Below, piece after piece: positions 10,441-22,330 of a DNA stretch of 64,000 nucleotides. The first letter of the stretch is position 1, and the number at the start of each line of letters is the position of its first letter. Made by a program: the position numbers and the translations under genes. Below the pieces are notes generated by a model. The model did no database searches. It was given only the letters and a program-made list of their open reading frames with translations, and was not told where the DNA came from. Source of the stretch: Dugong dugon (taxonomy: Eukaryota; Chordata; Mammalia; Sirenia; Dugongidae); NCBI GenBank assembly GCA_030035585.1, contig CM057468.1:57284145-57348144 (forward strand), read 5' to 3'.

Positions 10441-10840
10441 ATTTCTGTTATTACAGACGAGCTCCCTTCTATTGCCTTCCCTGCCAGTTCTCCTTCCTGA
10501 GATTTAAAAGCTAAGGGTGGCACAGAGTCTTGTAGGCTTGGGAAAGTTTTGAGAGTAATGCTCCTTCCTCAAAACTCAGCCAGCAACAGAGAACAAGCAT
10601 CCTCCCTCTAGCCAGTGCCAGTTGCCAGTGGCGGATGCTAATACCAGCAGAGTTCACCTGTTCCTTGTTAGCGTCAACAGAAAAATCTGGTGTTCAACTG
10701 GGAAATATTAGGATGGTCTTTTTGGAATGCTTCCCTGTGAAGAAGCCACAAGCTTTCATTTTTGGTCTTAACCAGCTGGTTAAATACAAAATTGATCTCA
10801 CAGTGAGTTGTTATCTTGTTACCACTGGCCATGGCATTGG
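10441..10840. other. Unassigned sequence
   Basis: Mixed-composition sequence with no recognised repeat. A 77-codon frame at 10635-10868 has no recognisable domain. Confidence 0.4.
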
Positions 10841-11215
10841 AATGCTTGAATTCAGTTCCTGGCCCTAACTCTAACGAGATATACCACTAACCCACTGCCG
10901 CAGAGTCGATTCTGACTCATAGCAACCCTATATGACAAAGTAGAACTGCCTCATATGGTTTCCGAGAAGTGACTGGTGGATTTGAACCGCCGACCTTTTA
11001 GTTAGCAGCCAAACACTTAACCACTGAGCCACCAGGGCTCCAGATACACCACTGGGGCCTATTAATTATGTTCTCTGAGACTTGGTTTCTCGTCTTCAAA
11101 TATAGATAAACTAGCACTTATTCCATATGGTTTTTGCTGTGATAAAATGAGATAGTGCATGTAAAACACTCAGTACACTTAGAACCGGAAATATAATGAA
11201 TACTCCGTAAATGCT
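10840..11215 (+). mobile_element. MIR SINE relic interrupted by a class A SINE
   Basis: The head (about 10845-10888) and the core/tail (11054-11215: TGAGACTTGGTTTCTCGTCT, GATAAAATGAGATAGTGCAT, AATACTCCGTAAATGCTC) together form one MIR split by the SINE. Confidence 0.75.
10889..11041 (-). mobile_element. Class A SINE
   Basis: Complete short SINE in reverse: AACCCACTGCCGCAGAGTCG at the tail side, GGATTTGAACCGCCGACC at the B box, CACTGAGCCACCAGGGCTCC at the 5' end. A 12-bp target duplication with one mismatch, AGATATACCACT / AGATACACCACT, lies at 10877-10888 and 11042-11053. Confidence 0.95.
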
Positions 11216-11785
11216 CAGAATTATCCAGAAATGTGTGCTACCCTAATTTACAAACAAAACCATCTAGGCCAAGAATGGTCAAGTTACTTCACACAAAGTG
11301 ACCAAACATCACTTTGTAACAGTAACCATGCTTTTCTTGGGGAGAAAAAAATGCCCAAGATAATTAATAAATTTTTCATTGACTACCAGTGTCACATTCA
11401 ATCCACTGATTCTGAATTATTCATTTGTAAATTAATGTGCATTTTCAGTTCATAAACTTGAATAATATAGGAGGCAAAAAACTAGGCCCTCTGGAAATGA
11501 CAGCTGAGATTCAATAGTCTTGAACATAAGAAAATTAGTTTAGAAATACACAAAAAAATGGCTTTTTAAAACACATAAAATATGCACTCTAATGTATTCT
11601 TTTAAAAATTAATATATAAATGAGATTAATTTGTCTCCTTTCAAAATAGAAGTAGCTAAGAGTCTAGTTTTCAAAACTAATTAGACAATGTTTCCTGTTA
11701 GAAAGGATATGGCCTCTCCTAGAAAGTAAGAATTTTATATTTACGTACTTTATCCTGCTTTTTTGTACTTTCTGATGCTTCCTTT
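11216..11785. other. Unassigned AT-rich sequence
   Basis: No repeat or exon was recognised. The plus-strand frame 11231-11455 has no visible domain. Confidence 0.4.
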
Positions 11786-11982
11786 AATAGTGGTTCTCAA
11801 CACCAGCTGCACATAAAATCACCTTGGAGGTATAATGAATACCCATGCTTAGGCCCCACACAAGGCAAAGGAGGTCAGAATCTTTGGGATTGGGGTTCCA
11901 GTTCAGGGTTTTTTTTGTTTTTTTTTTTTAAGCTCTCTAGTTATTTTAATGCCCAGCCCAAACTCAGAATCACTGGCTTACC
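11786..11982 (+). mobile_element. MER5-type hAT element
   Basis: It starts AGTGGTTCTCAACACCAGCT and carries AAATCACCTTGGAGG, GGCCCCACAC and TCAGAATCTTTGGG. It ends near CTCAGAATCACTGG. A T/G-rich stretch interrupts it near 11909-11930. Confidence 0.85.
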
Positions 11983-13319
11983 TGATGTCTTTCAGACAAC
12001 AAAAATGATAGATTTTTTGCCTTGTTGGCTACTGTATTTAAAAATAAGGTGGTTTCATTTCGAACCACAGAACTGTTTTCTCTGAAAGCCATCCTTGGCC
12101 TTTAATGCAAGTTACAGTTTGATATACCTTGATTCTAGTCAAATGCTTTTGTGAGATTTCCATTCCATTCATTTTCTTGATAAAGTTACGTAGGATGAGT
12201 TTCATAGGAAGACCACCTTATACACAGCAACTCAATTATAGAACTAGGAAAAACAGGACACATCTGAAACAGATTAGAGTTCTGTAGTTTTTTTAAAAGT
12301 TACTGATTATATTTTTAATAGTGGAAATTATGAAATCTCAACGAGAAAAAAATGTGATTCCAAAAAAAACCAGTGTAAGAAATATAGCATTATAACATTA
12401 AATATTTGACACAAACATACAGCCATTCTGAAATCCTTTTTATTCAATACATGAAACCCTTCCAATGAATACGCTGAATTCTGACTGCAGAACAATGGGG
12501 GTTAAAAGAACAAGGCAAGCATGTGAAATTTGACCTGGCTGTACGGACAGGTAGCATAAAAGAATATAATTTATATATTTCAAAGGCAATAATTTTATTT
12601 TTCTGGGTTATTTAATAATGCCTTTTTATGCATACTCATTGTAAGAGGAGGGGCAGGAGAAAAGAGACACTCAGCAGCCAATATACCTCACCATTCATGT
12701 ATTATTTGTCTCTCCAATATCTTAGTTTACAAACTGTTTCAAATGACAAAAATATTGAACTGCTCTTCTAATCTTCTTGCACTAGCATAAGCTCTTCTAC
12801 GGGGCGAAAACAAGAAGTAAGGTAAAAAACGAAATCCAGCAAAGGCTCTAAGGATTGGAATCTGAATCAGGTTCACAAACACCGGAAACAGAGTTTAAGA
12901 AAAATGTTTAGATTTGTCTCCTGCAAGCCACTGAAGTAATTAAGTATGTAGATTCTTAGGTGTAGGTAGAAAAATTCAAGATTGAGAGATTGATTCATTT
13001 GCTTATTTAAATACTCAAGAGATTTTTTTTGTTTGTTTTTTTTAATGAACCATTGTGTGAAGTGACTGGCAGCCATAAAGAGAGGTAAGAGGCTGTCCCT
13101 GAAAGTTTCAACAAGGCATGGCCCTTGTCACGCTACTCTTTTGTCTTTCTTCCATCTTTTCATTAGTAACAGTGATGCTTACTAAATTGATGGTACCCAT
13201 GTTTGAATCAGGATCTCTCTTCAGACGATTCTCAAACCTGTATCTTTGGACCCAACTTCTCTTCATCAACTTTACTTTCAAGCTAGCTTTCTGACAACTA
13301 ACGGAACTGTGGTTAACAA
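11983..13319. other. Unassigned AT-rich sequence
   Basis: 1.3 kb without a recognised repeat or exon. There is a T/G run near 13021-13044 and several short A/T runs. Confidence 0.45.
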
Positions 13320-13525
13320 TGAAAACTCTAGAATTAGGGTGGCTTTTCCATTCCCTTTACTGGGAGACCTGATAGATATTTAACCTCTCAAGTCTCAAAT
13401 TTCCTTATCGGTAAAATAGAGATAATAATAGTACTTATCTCAAGGGTTGTAAAGCAAATTCAAGGAGATAAAGAAAATGCAGTAACAAAGCCTCTGGCTT
13501 GTACAAAGAATTCAGCAGATGTTAG
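13320..13525 (+). mobile_element. MIR SINE relic
   Basis: TTTAACCTCTCAAGTCTCAA, ATAGAGATAATAATAGTACT and CAAGGGTTGTAAAGCAAATT follow the MIR core and 3' region. A 21-base T run (about 13531-13551) follows. Confidence 0.85.
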
Positions 13526-13832
13526 CTATCTTTTTTTTTTTTTTTTTTTAATCAATAATTCCTCACTCTTACTAATTCTACCATCATTCTTGAAACTTCA
13601 AAATTACCTTTGTAACTCTGCTCTGTTTTTCTGTCTTCAAGTCAGTCAGCATAGCCTGGCTATTCTTCTTTCAAAACATTTTAAATAAAACCTTCCTCTT
13701 CATTTTTACTTCTCTTGCTGAAGTCTGCCCCCAAACATTTACAGGGCCTAGAACAAGAGACAAATGGAGGTCCAACTATCATGCTTCTAAAGTTTTAAAA
13801 AATATAAATTAAGCTAACAGCTTTTAAATAAA

Positions 13833-14126
13833 TAGTGGTGATAGTTCAGTGGTAGAATTCTTGCCTTCCATTTGGGACATGGGTTTGATTTCCAGCCAAC
13901 GTACCTCAAACACAGCCACCACCCCTCTGTCAGTGGAAGCTGGTGTGTTGCCGTGTTGCTGAACAGACTTCAGTAGAGCTTCCAGACTATGGCAGTCTAG
14001 AAAGAAAAGCCTGACCATCTATTTCCAAAAATCAGCCAATGAAAACCCTATGATCACAATAGTCCCATCTTGTTGTGCATGGGGGCACCACGAGTTCAAG
14101 ACCTACTCAACAGCAGCTAACAACAG
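13833..14126 (+). mobile_element. Class C SINE, diverged
   Basis: tRNA-Gly-like head (GATAGTTCAGTGGTAGAATT; GGGTTTGATTTCC), RTE-like body (CTTCCAGACTATGGCAGTC; CCAAAAATCAGCCAATGAA) and end CAGCAGCTAACAAC. More diverged than other class C copies. No convincing target duplication. Confidence 0.9.
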
Positions 14127-14145
14127 CTACTTTGAAAAATATATA

Positions 14146-14184
14146 CCTTCATAATCTGGAAAAAATAGACCTTCATAATCTGGA
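14146..14184. repeat. Short direct repeat, period 24 bp
   Basis: CCTTCATAATCTGGA occurs at 14146-14160 and again at 14170-14184. Confidence 0.9.
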
Positions 14185-14561
14185 AGGCCAGGTTTAAACT
14201 TAGAATTTTCATATTCTTGAGGGTTCCAGGCCAGAAAGTTTTAGCAGGAGGAAAACTGGTGTCTAGATTTTGGCCCCTGACTCCTGCCTCCAGCCATGAC
14301 CCCAACCCCTTCCCCCATCTCCACATCTCTTCAGATACTCTTTCAGTCACCCTCCTCTAATCGATGCCTATTGAAATCCTACCCATCCATCAAGGACATT
14401 TCAATGCTTCCTCTTCCAAATGCCCCTTGAGCCAGGTATGATCTTAACACGTTCTGAGTACCTGAAGTACTTTGTTTCTGTATCTAAATGGAACTTATGA
14501 CATTCTGTCTTGCATTTTTATCAGTACCTGTGCTTCTACTGTTTTCCTATACTTCTATTAG
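14185..14561. other. Unassigned sequence
   Basis: No recognised repeat or exon; C/T-rich around 14270-14420. Confidence 0.4.
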
Positions 14562-14720
14562 ACCAGAGGTTCTCAGTGCTCAATACTTGCAAGATGTAAG
14601 AATCTCCTGATGAGCTTTAAAAAAAAAAAAAAAGACCCCTGGGCTCCCCCCAGAACCAAGCAGAATGTGGGGTGAGGGAACAAAGCTCTGTTGATGCTAA
14701 CGTACCTCCAGGGTTGAAAA
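14562..14720 (+). mobile_element. MER5-type hAT element, diverged
   Basis: AGACCAGAGGTTCTCAGTGC, AAGAATCTCCTGATGAGC, then an A-run and CCTGGGCTCCCCCCAGAAC resemble the MER5 layout. Confidence 0.7.
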
Positions 14721-15059
14721 GAATTGTATAAGATTATAAATTTCTTGGAGGACAAGGTCTACGTCTTATTTTTACACTCAACATGTTCTTCTGAACTGAA
14801 TTTAAGGTGATACATGCTTTTCCCTTCTGTAAAACACTTTCTGGTCCACAGGCTTCACATAACCCCTGTAGTTACTGTATGATTTACCAGTACTAAGGCA
14901 CGATGGTGGCACTCTAGAATTATGCAAAAGGAGATTACAAAGAATTGACTTTATAGTCTGGACTAGATTGTTTAGACTCTTACCCACCCATCCCCCAGCA
15001 TTTATTCTGTATGGTCCAGCTCACTGACAATACAATGAACTTACTAAAGGCATGGTCAT
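14721..15059. other. Unassigned sequence
   Basis: About 340 bp with no recognised repeat family or exon. Confidence 0.4.
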
Positions 15060-15150
15060 TGTGCTATTTCTAATACCTAACACACTGTCTGGCACACAGT
15101 GACCATTCATAAAAGTTTGGTGAATGGACTAATGAATGAATGAATAAATG
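15060..15150 (+). mobile_element. L2 3'-end relic
   Basis: ACACACTGTCTGGCACACAG, then TTGGTGAATGGACTAATGAA, as in an L2 3' terminus. Confidence 0.7.
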
Positions 15151-15200
15151 AGAAAATATATCAATATAAATACAAGCTAGCCGGACTTCAAAAATTATTA

Positions 15201-15681
15201 TGTTTGGTAGGTTTCCCAAAAGATATCCAAGCCCTAATACCTAAAATCTGTGAACATTACCTTAAATGGAAAAAAAGAACTCTGTCATACAGACGTGATT
15301 AAGTTAAAGATCTTGAGATGCTATATTATTCTGGATTATCCAGATGGATCCTAAATACAATCACATGTATGCTTAGAAAAGAAAGGCAGAAGGAGATGTG
15401 GGGCACATATAAGAAGAGAACGCAATGTGGCCACAAAGGCAGAGATTGGAATGATGCAGCCACAAACCAAGGAATACTGGCAGACACCAGAAATTGGAAG
15501 AGGAAAGAAACGGATTCTCCCCTATAGCCTTGGGAGGGAGCACAGCCCAGCCAACACCTTGACTTTGGACCAGTGAAACTGACTTTGGACTCCTGGCCTC
15601 CGTATTGTGAGAGAATAAATTTTGGTTGTTTTCAGCCAAGTTAGCGGTAATTTGTCGCAGCAGCTACAGGAAACTAATACA
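15201..15681 (+). mobile_element. Ancient MLT-like LTR
   Basis: CCCAAAAGATATCCAAGCCC near the start, AGATCTTGAGATGCTATATT, GGCCACAAAGGCAGAGATTG in the middle, and AATAAATTTTGG before GGAAACTAATACA at the end. The layout fits a mammalian MaLR (MLT/MST-like) LTR; the subfamily is not determined. The 5-bp flanks TATTA and AGATG do not match. Confidence 0.75.
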
Positions 15682-15684
15682 AGA

Positions 15685-15800
15685 TGGAAAATCAATATTC
15701 AGAGAGGTAAAGTAATTTGTCTAAAGCCCCCAAATCAGTCAGGTCAAAGCTGAGTTTCTAATACAGATGTCCTGACCCCTGGTGCTCTTATGCTTTCCAT
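15685..15800 (-). mobile_element. MIR SINE relic
   Basis: CAGAGAGGTAAAGTAATTTG..CCAAATCAGTCAGGTCAAAG is a reverse MIR core. Confidence 0.7.
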
Positions 15801-16484
15801 TTTAGTCCTGCTTGCTATATGTTATATAGCGCACAGAGTTCTGTCACTCTTTGATCCATATCTGGGTACCAAATACAACCTCTTCTATAGTTATGGGATT
15901 GAAACTATGAAAAATGGCAAATTCCTCATACTCATCAATTTTATTAGTGACATAACTGTGAGTTATACACATCTGACAGAAGTGGCCAGACAAAGTTGCT
16001 AGAAACAAGGTCCAGAAAGTACTCAGGGCAAATACTTGCATTAAGCCATATGTAATCAATACACAACAGCAAATATCCACAGGGCAAGTGAGTGGAGAGC
16101 ACCCAAAAAATGCTGGCATGGAAAATGGTATAAAACACACCAAAAAGGTGAAGCAACTGGATGTGGGGTGAGGTGAGGGCCTGACATATAATAAAAAAGA
16201 GGAACTGTGTAATTCCATTTGCTCAAAAGTGAGTAAACCTTGAGAAACAAAACCAGATATTGTGATAGACCCTGGAAATGATGGCTTTAGGCATTAATCT
16301 AACCAGTATAGGAAGACAGACATCAGACTTTACAGTGACATTCACAAAAGTATAGTTACAAGGTCACAGCTGAGGGGGAAAAAGCACGAATCTACCTGTG
16401 GTAATTTTAAGTGAACATTTAATACTTCGCTATCTTTTTTTACAATTATAATTTTTATGTATTGATATTACAAATTCATGACAT
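15801..16484. other. Unassigned sequence
   Basis: Overlapping short frames on both strands (for example the 124-codon minus frame 15844-16218) show no domain. No repeat was recognised. Confidence 0.4.
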
Positions 16485-16545
16485 ATTTTCCACATGAGGA
16501 AACTGGGATCTAGGGATATTTAGTGAGTAACAGATAGAGGACGGG
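16485..16545 (-). mobile_element. MIR core fragment
   Basis: CCACATGAGGAAACTGGGAT..TAGGGATATTTAGTGAGTAA resembles reverse MIR. Short and diverged. Confidence 0.5.
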
Positions 16546-17858
16546 CAAGCATTTCTAGAGATTGTGTGTAATTACACTTTTACTAATAACTTCAAATATG
16601 CATTTGTATAATTTCTCATTACCAAATAAACAGCTAAGGTAACAAAATAACCAAAGCAAGAGATATGGGTTTATTTACGCTTGCTGAGTGTGAACATTTT
16701 TTCTCATAGGGGTAGGAAGGGAGAATGGTAAGGTACGTAAGGGAAGCAGAAAAAAAAAGATCAAATGCCCTTCATCCCACATATTGGTTAAGAATATATA
16801 ATTTCAATGGGATGTAAACATTTCCTTAATGATCCTACAGTTTATAACAAGCAAAATAAACAATCCAGCCTTAACATGTCTCTACTCCCTAAGGCACTTT
16901 AGCATTTACTTTGTAGTTTAAGAATTAGTCACTCATTTAGACTGACTAGTCCCTATGGATTCAGGGAGCTTGCAATCAACTAATGGGTTATGGCATTATT
17001 GTCAGTGGATGTTACCCAACAGAAGGCTGGCCCATTGCATCATTCAGGGCAAAGACATACTTGTTATGTGTGTTACAAACAAAAGCCTACCCAAAGGGGT
17101 TCCCCCAGAGAGCTGTGAGTGAAAGACATGCAGTGCTTGACTGTTCCACATTTGTTCTTTCCATGATCTTTTAAAAAATGAACTTCCTAGACAGAGAGGA
17201 AAGGAACCCCATTTGACTAGATACATTTCAAAGTAAGCAATCACTATGGCCTTCAAATGCCATTCTGCAACAATGCCAAATAATAAAGCCAGAAACCCAT
17301 CTTTAATGGAGACACAGAAAGTTTACGGTCCTAATTTAATGTTTATGAAGGCTTCAGATACTATATTAAAGTGTTTGTAAGTTAATCATTTTAAATAAGA
17401 GGAACTGAAAACATAGATTGAAAAATTATAAATTTTTAAACCAGCTTTTTTCCTTTACATATATTTTACTGAAGGTCCTCAGAAACCTAGTATATTAAAA
17501 AGCACTGCAAATAATACAGTATACAAAAATGCATTAATTTTAAAAAGTTATATTTTAAAAGATGTTGGATCACTGAATTCTAAGCTGACTTAAAACAATC
17601 TCCTGCTTAACCATAATTCAGCATCCTTTTACTGTTTCCAGTACTCTTAATCATAGTATTTATTTTTTATGCGAAGAAGGGTGGCTTGTAATTGTTGGAA
17701 CAGGGAGAAGTTCAAGTTACTAAAAGGAAAAAGGGTGATGGGCCCACTTCTACCACTGCGCTAGCTAAAGCAGTTCCAAACTTACTGTTTCTCCACATTT
17801 AGGAAACTCACTATGAGGCACAAGTCTTACAAACAATATCCACCTGATTGCAATGTCT
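16546..17858. other. Unassigned AT-rich sequence
   Basis: 1.3 kb without a recognised repeat or exon. An A-run lies near 16750-16758. Confidence 0.45.
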
Positions 17859-17869
17859 ATTGTTCAAGT

Positions 17870-18270
17870 CCAACACCCATCGGTCAGTTTGTTGTACTGT
17901 GGTGGCTTACATGTTGTTATGATGCTGGAAGCTATGCCACCAGTATTTCAAATACCAGCAGGGTCACCCAGGGTGAACATGTTTCAGCAAAGCTTCCAGA
18001 CTAAGACAGACTAGGAAGAAAGGCCTGGCAATCTACTTCCAAAAATTATCCAGTGAAAACCCTATGGATCACAACAGAATGTTGTCCAATACAGTGCTGG
18101 AAGATGAGCCCCCTAGCTTGGAAGGCACTCAAAATACACAGCAGCTGCAACAACAGACTCGAGCATACCAATGATCATGAAGATAGCATGGGATGGAGTA
18201 GCATTTTCTTGTGATGTACATGGTGTCGCCCTGAGTCACAGCTGACTTGACAGTAACTAACAACAATAAC
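17870..18270 (+). mobile_element. Non-autonomous RTE derivative (5' end joined to 3' end)
   Basis: A 401-bp unit starts CCAACACCCATCGGTCAGTT and has no tRNA head. Its first ~250 bp (TACTGTGGTGGCTT, GCTGGAAGCTATGCCACC, GGTCACCCAGGG, CCAGACTAAGACAGACTAGG, TGGAAGATGAGCCCC) looks like an RTE 5' region. The last ~90 bp is the RTE 3' end (GTCGCCCTGAGTC, CAGTAACTAACAACAATAAC). A perfect 11-bp target duplication, ATTGTTCAAGT, at 17859-17869 and 18271-18281 shows it moved as one unit. Its middle is shared with class C SINE bodies. Confidence 0.9.
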
Positions 18271-18499
18271 ATTGTTCAAGTAGTAGACAAGTCATCTTAG
18301 AAAGAGAAAAAACAATTCAGTGGGTAGCACTAAATACAGGCAAAAGAACATCTCAGAACTGTCATTCAGAAGAGATGAAAAGACTAGAAAGTCAACAAAT
18401 GAGTAAATAAGAAGAAACAAAGTGGAAGGACATGATTCACCACAGAGATTAAGCTGATTGGTTTGTTCAAATAATTTCACCACAATCACCAGCCTCCCC

Positions 18500-18900
18500 A
18501 TAAACTGCCCTTCATTCTTCATTTGTTTGGCTCCTTTTATGTACTGGGCAGTGTATTGCTTAAGTAGGGAAGCAACCATGAATAAAAAAGCCAATTGTTT
18601 CACTTTATACATGCCCCCTCCAAAAAGAGAAATCTTAGAAAGATGCCCCTTGCTCTTGGTGACAAATGCCAGCTCCGGGTGATGAGTTCTATAATGGACA
18701 GAGGTAAGGAATGTTTGAGGAGCCCAAAGTCATCTGCAAAGTTTCACAGAGGGAAAGAATCTGGGCTGGACCTTGAAGGTCAAGAAACTTCTCAAAAAAG
18801 AGATGGAGGAGTTGGGGAAAGTAGTACCTGGGGAGGTCACACAGCTCCATGTAGTGACCAGAAGAGAGTTCACTGGGGAGAAAAAAACCTGAGACAGGTA
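18500..18900 (-). mobile_element. Possible L2-like relic
   Basis: TATGTACTGGGCAGTGTATT at about 18539-18558 and TCTGGGCTGGACCTTGAAGG at about 18759-18778 resemble ancient mammalian LINE sequence in reverse. Boundaries and family are uncertain. Confidence 0.35.
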
Positions 18901-20370
18901 TAGGGTCCTTGTGTACCTTAGGTAGAGGTGATGGAGGTGATGGAGAACCACTAACATTTCTTAAACAGGGCAGAGACTCATCAGATTTATGCTGAATGAG
19001 GATTAATCTCACAGTAGAAAATGGATTTGTTACCAGGGAACCTAGAACCAAATCTGCCCTCTTCTAGCAACTTTACAGAACATAAGCATAGGTACAAAGG
19101 GTATTTATCCAATTCCTTCCTTTATTTTCACTTTCTCCTTCTAATTTATTTTTTAAATCTTATTTTAATGTATAGATTGCAAATCTTTTTTGGAACTATG
19201 TAGGATGAAAAAAAGGAAAGAAAGACAGCTAAGAAAGTTAGGAAGGCAGATGGGTAGGCAGATTATCAGTTCTCCCAACAGAAGGGAAAATGAACTCTAC
19301 TTTGACATGTTTTATTGAAATTCAGAGATTCAATATCACACTTTACCTAGTAATAGTTATGGTATGCATTATTTTTCCTATTTCTATAATTGGCTTCCTG
19401 AATCTTTTTCTACTAATTTCTAGGTCCTTTCATTGATACACTATTACCTTTAAAATCTGTTTTCAATATATTGTTTTACTTTAAACATGAAGCTAAAGTA
19501 AGGTATATTCAATTCTCCTTCATTAAAAGAAATGAAGCACCATAATATACATTCAAGTAAGAGATACATTTAACAAAAACATAAAAATTACCCAAAAAGA
19601 AGTTTCATAGCTATTCTAGTAAATTGGGATGCTTTTATTTTCTTAAAGTCATTTTTAAAATATCTCTAATCATAATACCTTTTAATACAACATATAATGA
19701 GAGGAGATACGACTTCAAAAAGAGCTATTTTATAAACAATCACCAGACTGATTTTTTTTTTTCAACAGACAGTATACCCTGAAGGATAGTTACACCCAAA
19801 TATCCACATCCATGAGCACACTGGGGTCATGTGGGATCCCAGGGACAGTGACATATTTTTCCTATCAGGTAGAGAGTTTAAAAAGAGTTCAGGATAAAGT
19901 TCTGGCTTTGCCTATTTGTACAGTAGTCTTGGATCTCCAAAAAAGCACTGGAAAGTTTGAGATGAAAAAAACATAGGTGAAGAAATGAAGTAGCTTTTCC
20001 AGTTATAGAAGACACAGATGTTCCTAGTTTCTATTAAACATGCTCACATTCCCTCAGCATCCAAATCTCATCACTAGTCTTTCTTACTACTGCTTGCTTC
20101 ATATATCACTTCCACATTTCTTTCTGAAGAATAATTTCCTCTGAGAGTGAGAGATAAAAGGTGAGCACACACATATGTGCAGCTGTGCTTATCTGCCCTC
20201 TCTCAGGACTCAGGGAATTCCAAAGAGAACAAAATTATTATGGCAAATCCCAAATCCAAAGGAAAATACCCAGCTCACCTAGCTTCCAGTGGAATGACAA
20301 CAGAGCTATGAAGAGAAAGTCTTCTTGGAAGTTAAGAGTCTGAGAGAAAATGTTAATTACGCAGTGCTAG
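18901..20370. other. Unassigned AT-rich sequence
   Basis: 1.5 kb with no recognised repeat or exon. An A/G-rich patch lies near 19205-19260. Confidence 0.45.
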
Positions 20371-20380
20371 CTGAGGAACA

Positions 20381-20541
20381 GAAACCCTGGTGGCGTAGTG
20401 GTTAAGTGCTACAGCTACTAACTAAAGGGTCGGCAGTTCGTAATCCACCAGGCGCTCCTTGGAAACTCTATGTGGCAGTTCTACTCTATAGGTCGCTATG
20501 AGTCAGAATTGACTCGATGGCAACGGGTTTGGTTTTTTGAT
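20381..20541 (+). mobile_element. Class A SINE, complete
   Basis: Head GAAACCCTGGTGGCGTAGTG, B-box region GTCGGCAGTTCGTAATCCAC, RTE-derived end GGTCGCTATGAGTCAGAATT and tail GGGTTTGGTTTTTT. A target duplication with one mismatch, CTGAGGAACA / CTGAGGAGCA, lies at 20371-20380 and 20542-20551. Confidence 0.95.
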
Positions 20542-20551
20542 CTGAGGAGCA

Positions 20552-21207
20552 ACCATCTATCACATGCTAGAAAATTATCATTAAAAAAAAAGACTAAACC
20601 AATTTCACAGACTACCTCAGAGTTTCTCCACTTCCTATGAATGGATTCAAGATTTTAAAGAAAAACTCACTAATAATTTATATAATAATGAAAGTGAGTC
20701 TTTTATTTTGGATATTAAAGTAACTCCAAAGCAATGCAAATCAACACACGGATACACACTAATAGAATGTATTTATCATAATTTGCAAGGAAAAGAATGG
20801 CAAAATGGAAACCACAATAATGCCTCACCTGTTGGCAACCTAGAAATTTGGAAATCTATATAGCTAAGACAGAAAGAACCAATAAAGTAAATGAGTGGGA
20901 AGACAGCTGAAATCTAATTACAATATCTAAGAAAAAACAAACACATGCACTTTGCTCAGAAAAGAGACATTTGGGCATTTCCTCAAAACTCATTCTTACT
21001 AACAATTTTACTTAACATAGTTCTTAGCTTTCTAACCCCATAACAAATTAGAGGCAATAAAGGATAAAAGAAGATTGCTGTACAGGGACATTCTCAGAAG
21101 ATGACAGATAAAAATTAAGAAATATACAGACAACCATAGAAAATAAAATATTTAGGGATTATTTAGTGCAGATTTCACGGCTCTACACACTTCTGTATTC
21201 CCTGAGA

Positions 21208-21208
<1 letters not shown>
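20552..21208. other. Unassigned AT-rich sequence
   Basis: No repeat family or exon was recognised. Confidence 0.4.

Positions 21209-21209
<1 letters not shown>

Positions 21210-21248
<39 letters not shown>
21210..21248. repeat. (AC)n microsatellite
   Basis: About 19 uninterrupted AC dinucleotides, likely polymorphic in length. Confidence 0.98.
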
Positions 21249-21251
<3 letters not shown>

Positions 21252-21954
21252 TTTGGTACTCCTAACAGCAAAACCTTAAGCTATAAAGAAAAAGACTCAT
21301 TCTATAAAAGTTCCACATAATGCCGTAAACAAAGGGCTGCTCATGTGCGTTTTGCAAAAGTACCAAAATCTTGCTCATGGGTCTTCAGAAAATACAGCCT
21401 AACATTGTTTTTTAATTGCATTCATGAAAAAGTCAGTGTAAAACAAGTATTTATCAAGCACTGTATATTTAGCTCAGATTTTCATCATAATACCTAAAAC
21501 CATGAAAGTGTTTAAAAATGTTACCCCAGTATGCAATAAAGAGCGAACTCAGAAATTGTGAATATTAAGTTTAAAGTAATTCTTCCCCAGCATTTACACA
21601 ATTATAACTTCAGATAAACTGACATGACTTTTATATACTAATTAAGGACACATAATAATATACTTTATACATGTTATTTCCATTTTCTAGAAAGTTCCCA
21701 CTAATAACAGAAACTTGAATGTTCTAATTGCTACACTGGGCATGCTTCAATATTTAGCATAATTCATAAAGATAGGCAACTCTTAGAAAATGTAGGCAAG
21801 CTGATTTGCTCTGATGTTAATGTGTCTCCATCTCTTTAAAGGAACTTAGTAACTGTTTAATAACTGGTTTAGTCAAGAGTAATTATGAAATGGTTCACCT
21901 CCATGGGCAGATATACCATATCTGCACTCTTAAACATAAACGTTCACAACAAGC
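21249..21954. other. Unassigned AT-rich sequence
   Basis: No repeat family or exon was recognised. Confidence 0.4.
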
Positions 21955-22330
21955 ATGGTGGAGACTATTCACCACACCTGCTTCCTCCTTTTCCTGGACT
22001 ATTACTAGACTACATTTCCCAGCTTCATGGTCATGTGACTAAATTCTAACCAATGAAATGTGAACAGAAGTGGCGTGCCTATGGAAAACTTCCTACACAC
22101 AACCCACCTCTTCCATTTCCTTTCCATCATCTTGATGTAGATGAGCATGTAGAATCCAAGAGCTGAAGAAACAGAAGCCACAAATTGAAAGCTGTCTGGG
22201 ACCCTGAATACCCACTAGAAAAAGAACAGTCCACCACTATGGAAAAGCTTTTTAGTCTTTATGTGAGCAAGAAATAAGCTTCTGTTTGAACTACATTATG
22301 GGATTTGTTTGTAGTGTTACCATAATCAAC
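21955..22330 (+). mobile_element. Ancient interspersed repeat candidate, LTR-like
   Basis: ACTACATTTCCCAGCTTCAT, GGTCATGTGACTAAATTCTA, CCAATGAAATGTGAACAGAA and a late AGCAAGAAATAAGCTTCTG recall a widespread ancient mammalian LTR-like repeat. The family could not be named and the limits are approximate. Confidence 0.45.

Noticed and set aside
15844-16218. 124-codon minus-strand frame with overlapping frames
   Set aside because: Cysteine- and proline-bearing but without a recognisable domain, splice context or repeat-free support.
20381-20460. Possible tRNA gene at a class A SINE head
   Set aside because: Repeated many times in the window as a SINE head, without a full cloverleaf and with SINE tail attached.
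21210-21248. Regulatory Z-DNA-like element
   Set aside because: A plain (AC)n microsatellite; nothing nearby supports promoter function.
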